From: Planctomycetia bacterium
GTDB taxonomy: Bacteria; Planctomycetota; Phycisphaerae; UBA1845; Fen-1342
Assembly (NCBI GenBank): GCA_015709575.1
Contig: CP054190.1
Location: 1,920,616-1,984,615 of the forward strand
DNA length: 64,000 nucleotides
Reading direction: 5' to 3'
The notes beneath the pieces were generated by a model. It was given only the letters and a program-made list of their open reading frames with translations, ran no database searches and was not told the DNA's origin. This document shows, piece by piece, positions 63,566 to 64,000 of the stretch. Position 1 is the stretch's first letter. Each line of letters begins with the position of its first letter. Made by a program: the position numbers and the translations under genes.

Positions 63566-64000
63566 TCAGAATGTCACGTGAAAGTCCGTCCACACGCCGC
63601 GCGCCAGCATCCACACGTAAACGTCCGTGAAGCCCACGCTGAACAGGCTGCACCACGCCCACAGCATGTGCCGGTTATTCAGGCACGTTACGCACGAGTA
63701 CATCTTTGCCGACAGCGGCTTGGCGCTGATGCAGTCGCGCTTCCCGCCGATCAGGTGCCGCAACGAGTGGCAGCCCAGCGTGTAGAGCGCGATCAGCACC
63801 ACGTTCACCGCCATCAGCACCGTTCCGACGCCGACGCCGATTCGCCAGTTGCCGGTTCGCAGGCCGGTGGCCTGGTCCACTTCATAGAACTTGAACGCCG
63901 TCAACACGTCCCAGCTAAGGATCAGGATGAAGATCAGTGCCGCGTACAGGAAGTAGCGATGGATGTTCTGAAGGACCAGCGGCAGCGTGCGTTCACCGAG
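63566..64000 (-). CDS. sdhC: Succinate dehydrogenase membrane (cytochrome b) subunit, 5' end missing
   Basis: The frame is open to the right edge of the window, so the start lies outside. The visible 144 residues include three membrane helices, starting VLQNIHRYFLYAALIFILIL (first), then NVVLIALYTLGCHSLRHLIG (second), and LWAWCSLFSVGFTDVYVWML (third). Conserved His residues in HRYFLY and GCHSLRH are likely heme ligands. VTCLNNRHMLWAW is typical for this planctomycete/actinobacterial type. It anchors sdhA, which follows 36 bases downstream. Confidence 0.85.
   Translation of the reverse strand, partial: LGERTLPLVLQNIHRYFLYAALIFILILSWDVLTAFKFYEVDQATGLRTGNWRIGVGVGTVLMAVNVVLIALYTLGCHSLRHLIGGKRDCISAKPLSAKMYSCVTCLNNRHMLWAWCSLFSVGFTDVYVWMLARGVWTDFHVTF

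Noticed and set aside
1-64000. tRNA, rRNA, riboswitch or insertion sequence
   Set aside because: I looked for T-loop words, conserved rRNA words and transposase motifs and saw none that I could support by eye.

Overview
The window looks like a chromosomal segment of a GC-rich member of the Planctomycetota, most likely near the class Phycisphaerae. This is inferred, not tested. The clues are a secreted multi-repeat protein ending in a dockerin-like double repeat (NNFDIDPFV), a prepilin-type protein with a planctomycete-style H-X9-DG motif region, a RicT/PSP1 protein, many large membrane glycosyltransferase-like proteins, tandem stress proteins, and very GC-rich coding sequence. I saw no rRNA, tRNA, CRISPR array, insertion sequence or prophage gene. 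Both ends cut through genes: the giant secreted protein on the left (5' end missing) and a succinate dehydrogenase membrane subunit on the right (5' end missing).

Layout. 0-5 kb: secreted beta-helix/RCC1/TSP3/Ig/dockerin protein. 5-12.5 kb: dxs, a glycosyltransferase-TPR membrane protein, a MalK/UgpC-type ATPase, a DHH phosphoesterase and a YggS-type PLP protein. 12.6-17.2 kb: a tight operon with a diadenylate-cyclase-like protein fused to YbbR repeats, a pseudouridine synthase and an ABC-2 type exporter pair. 17.2-20.7 kb: a cyclodeaminase-family protein coupled to a complete zinc/manganese ABC importer (binding protein, ATPase, permease). 20.9-26.5 kb: three membrane proteins in a row, probably for glycan or lipid-linked sugar handling. 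26.8-35.3 kb: a crotonase, a HutF-like amidohydrolase, cardiolipin synthase, a tandem universal stress protein, and an MFS transporter / Na-Pi symporter pair. 35.3-36.3 kb: repeat-rich TPR remnant. 36.4-39.9 kb: aroA with a beta-hydroxyacid dehydrogenase, and a TIGR01777-type epimerase. 40-48 kb: a large secreted protein of unknown function, then an overlapping operon RicT / Minf_1886-like / AI-2E-family permease / 53-residue membrane protein / glycosyltransferase-like protein. 48-56.8 kb: FHA-trypsin protease with a STAS protein, an S9 peptidase, a cpn10, an orphan Opp-type ATPase, SpoVR and a short MscS-like protein. 57-64 kb: a DUF2723-like membrane protein, a prepilin-like protein, a lipoprotein hydrolase, and sdhA with part of sdhC.

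Themes. (1) Several genes carry a TATAAT-like hexamer only 6-11 bases before the start codon and no Shine-Dalgarno sequence, which suggests leaderless transcription. (2) 21-bp tandem repeats occur in three clusters within 1.4 kb (34.3-35.7 kb), one of them encoding a heptad-repeat linker inside a transporter. (3) A composite palindromic element occurs three times in intergenic DNA. (4) Operons are often translationally coupled by ATGA/GTGA/TTGA overlaps. The most interesting single gene is the cyclase-YbbR fusion at 12612-14411, because both catalytic signature motifs (DGA and RHR) are altered.
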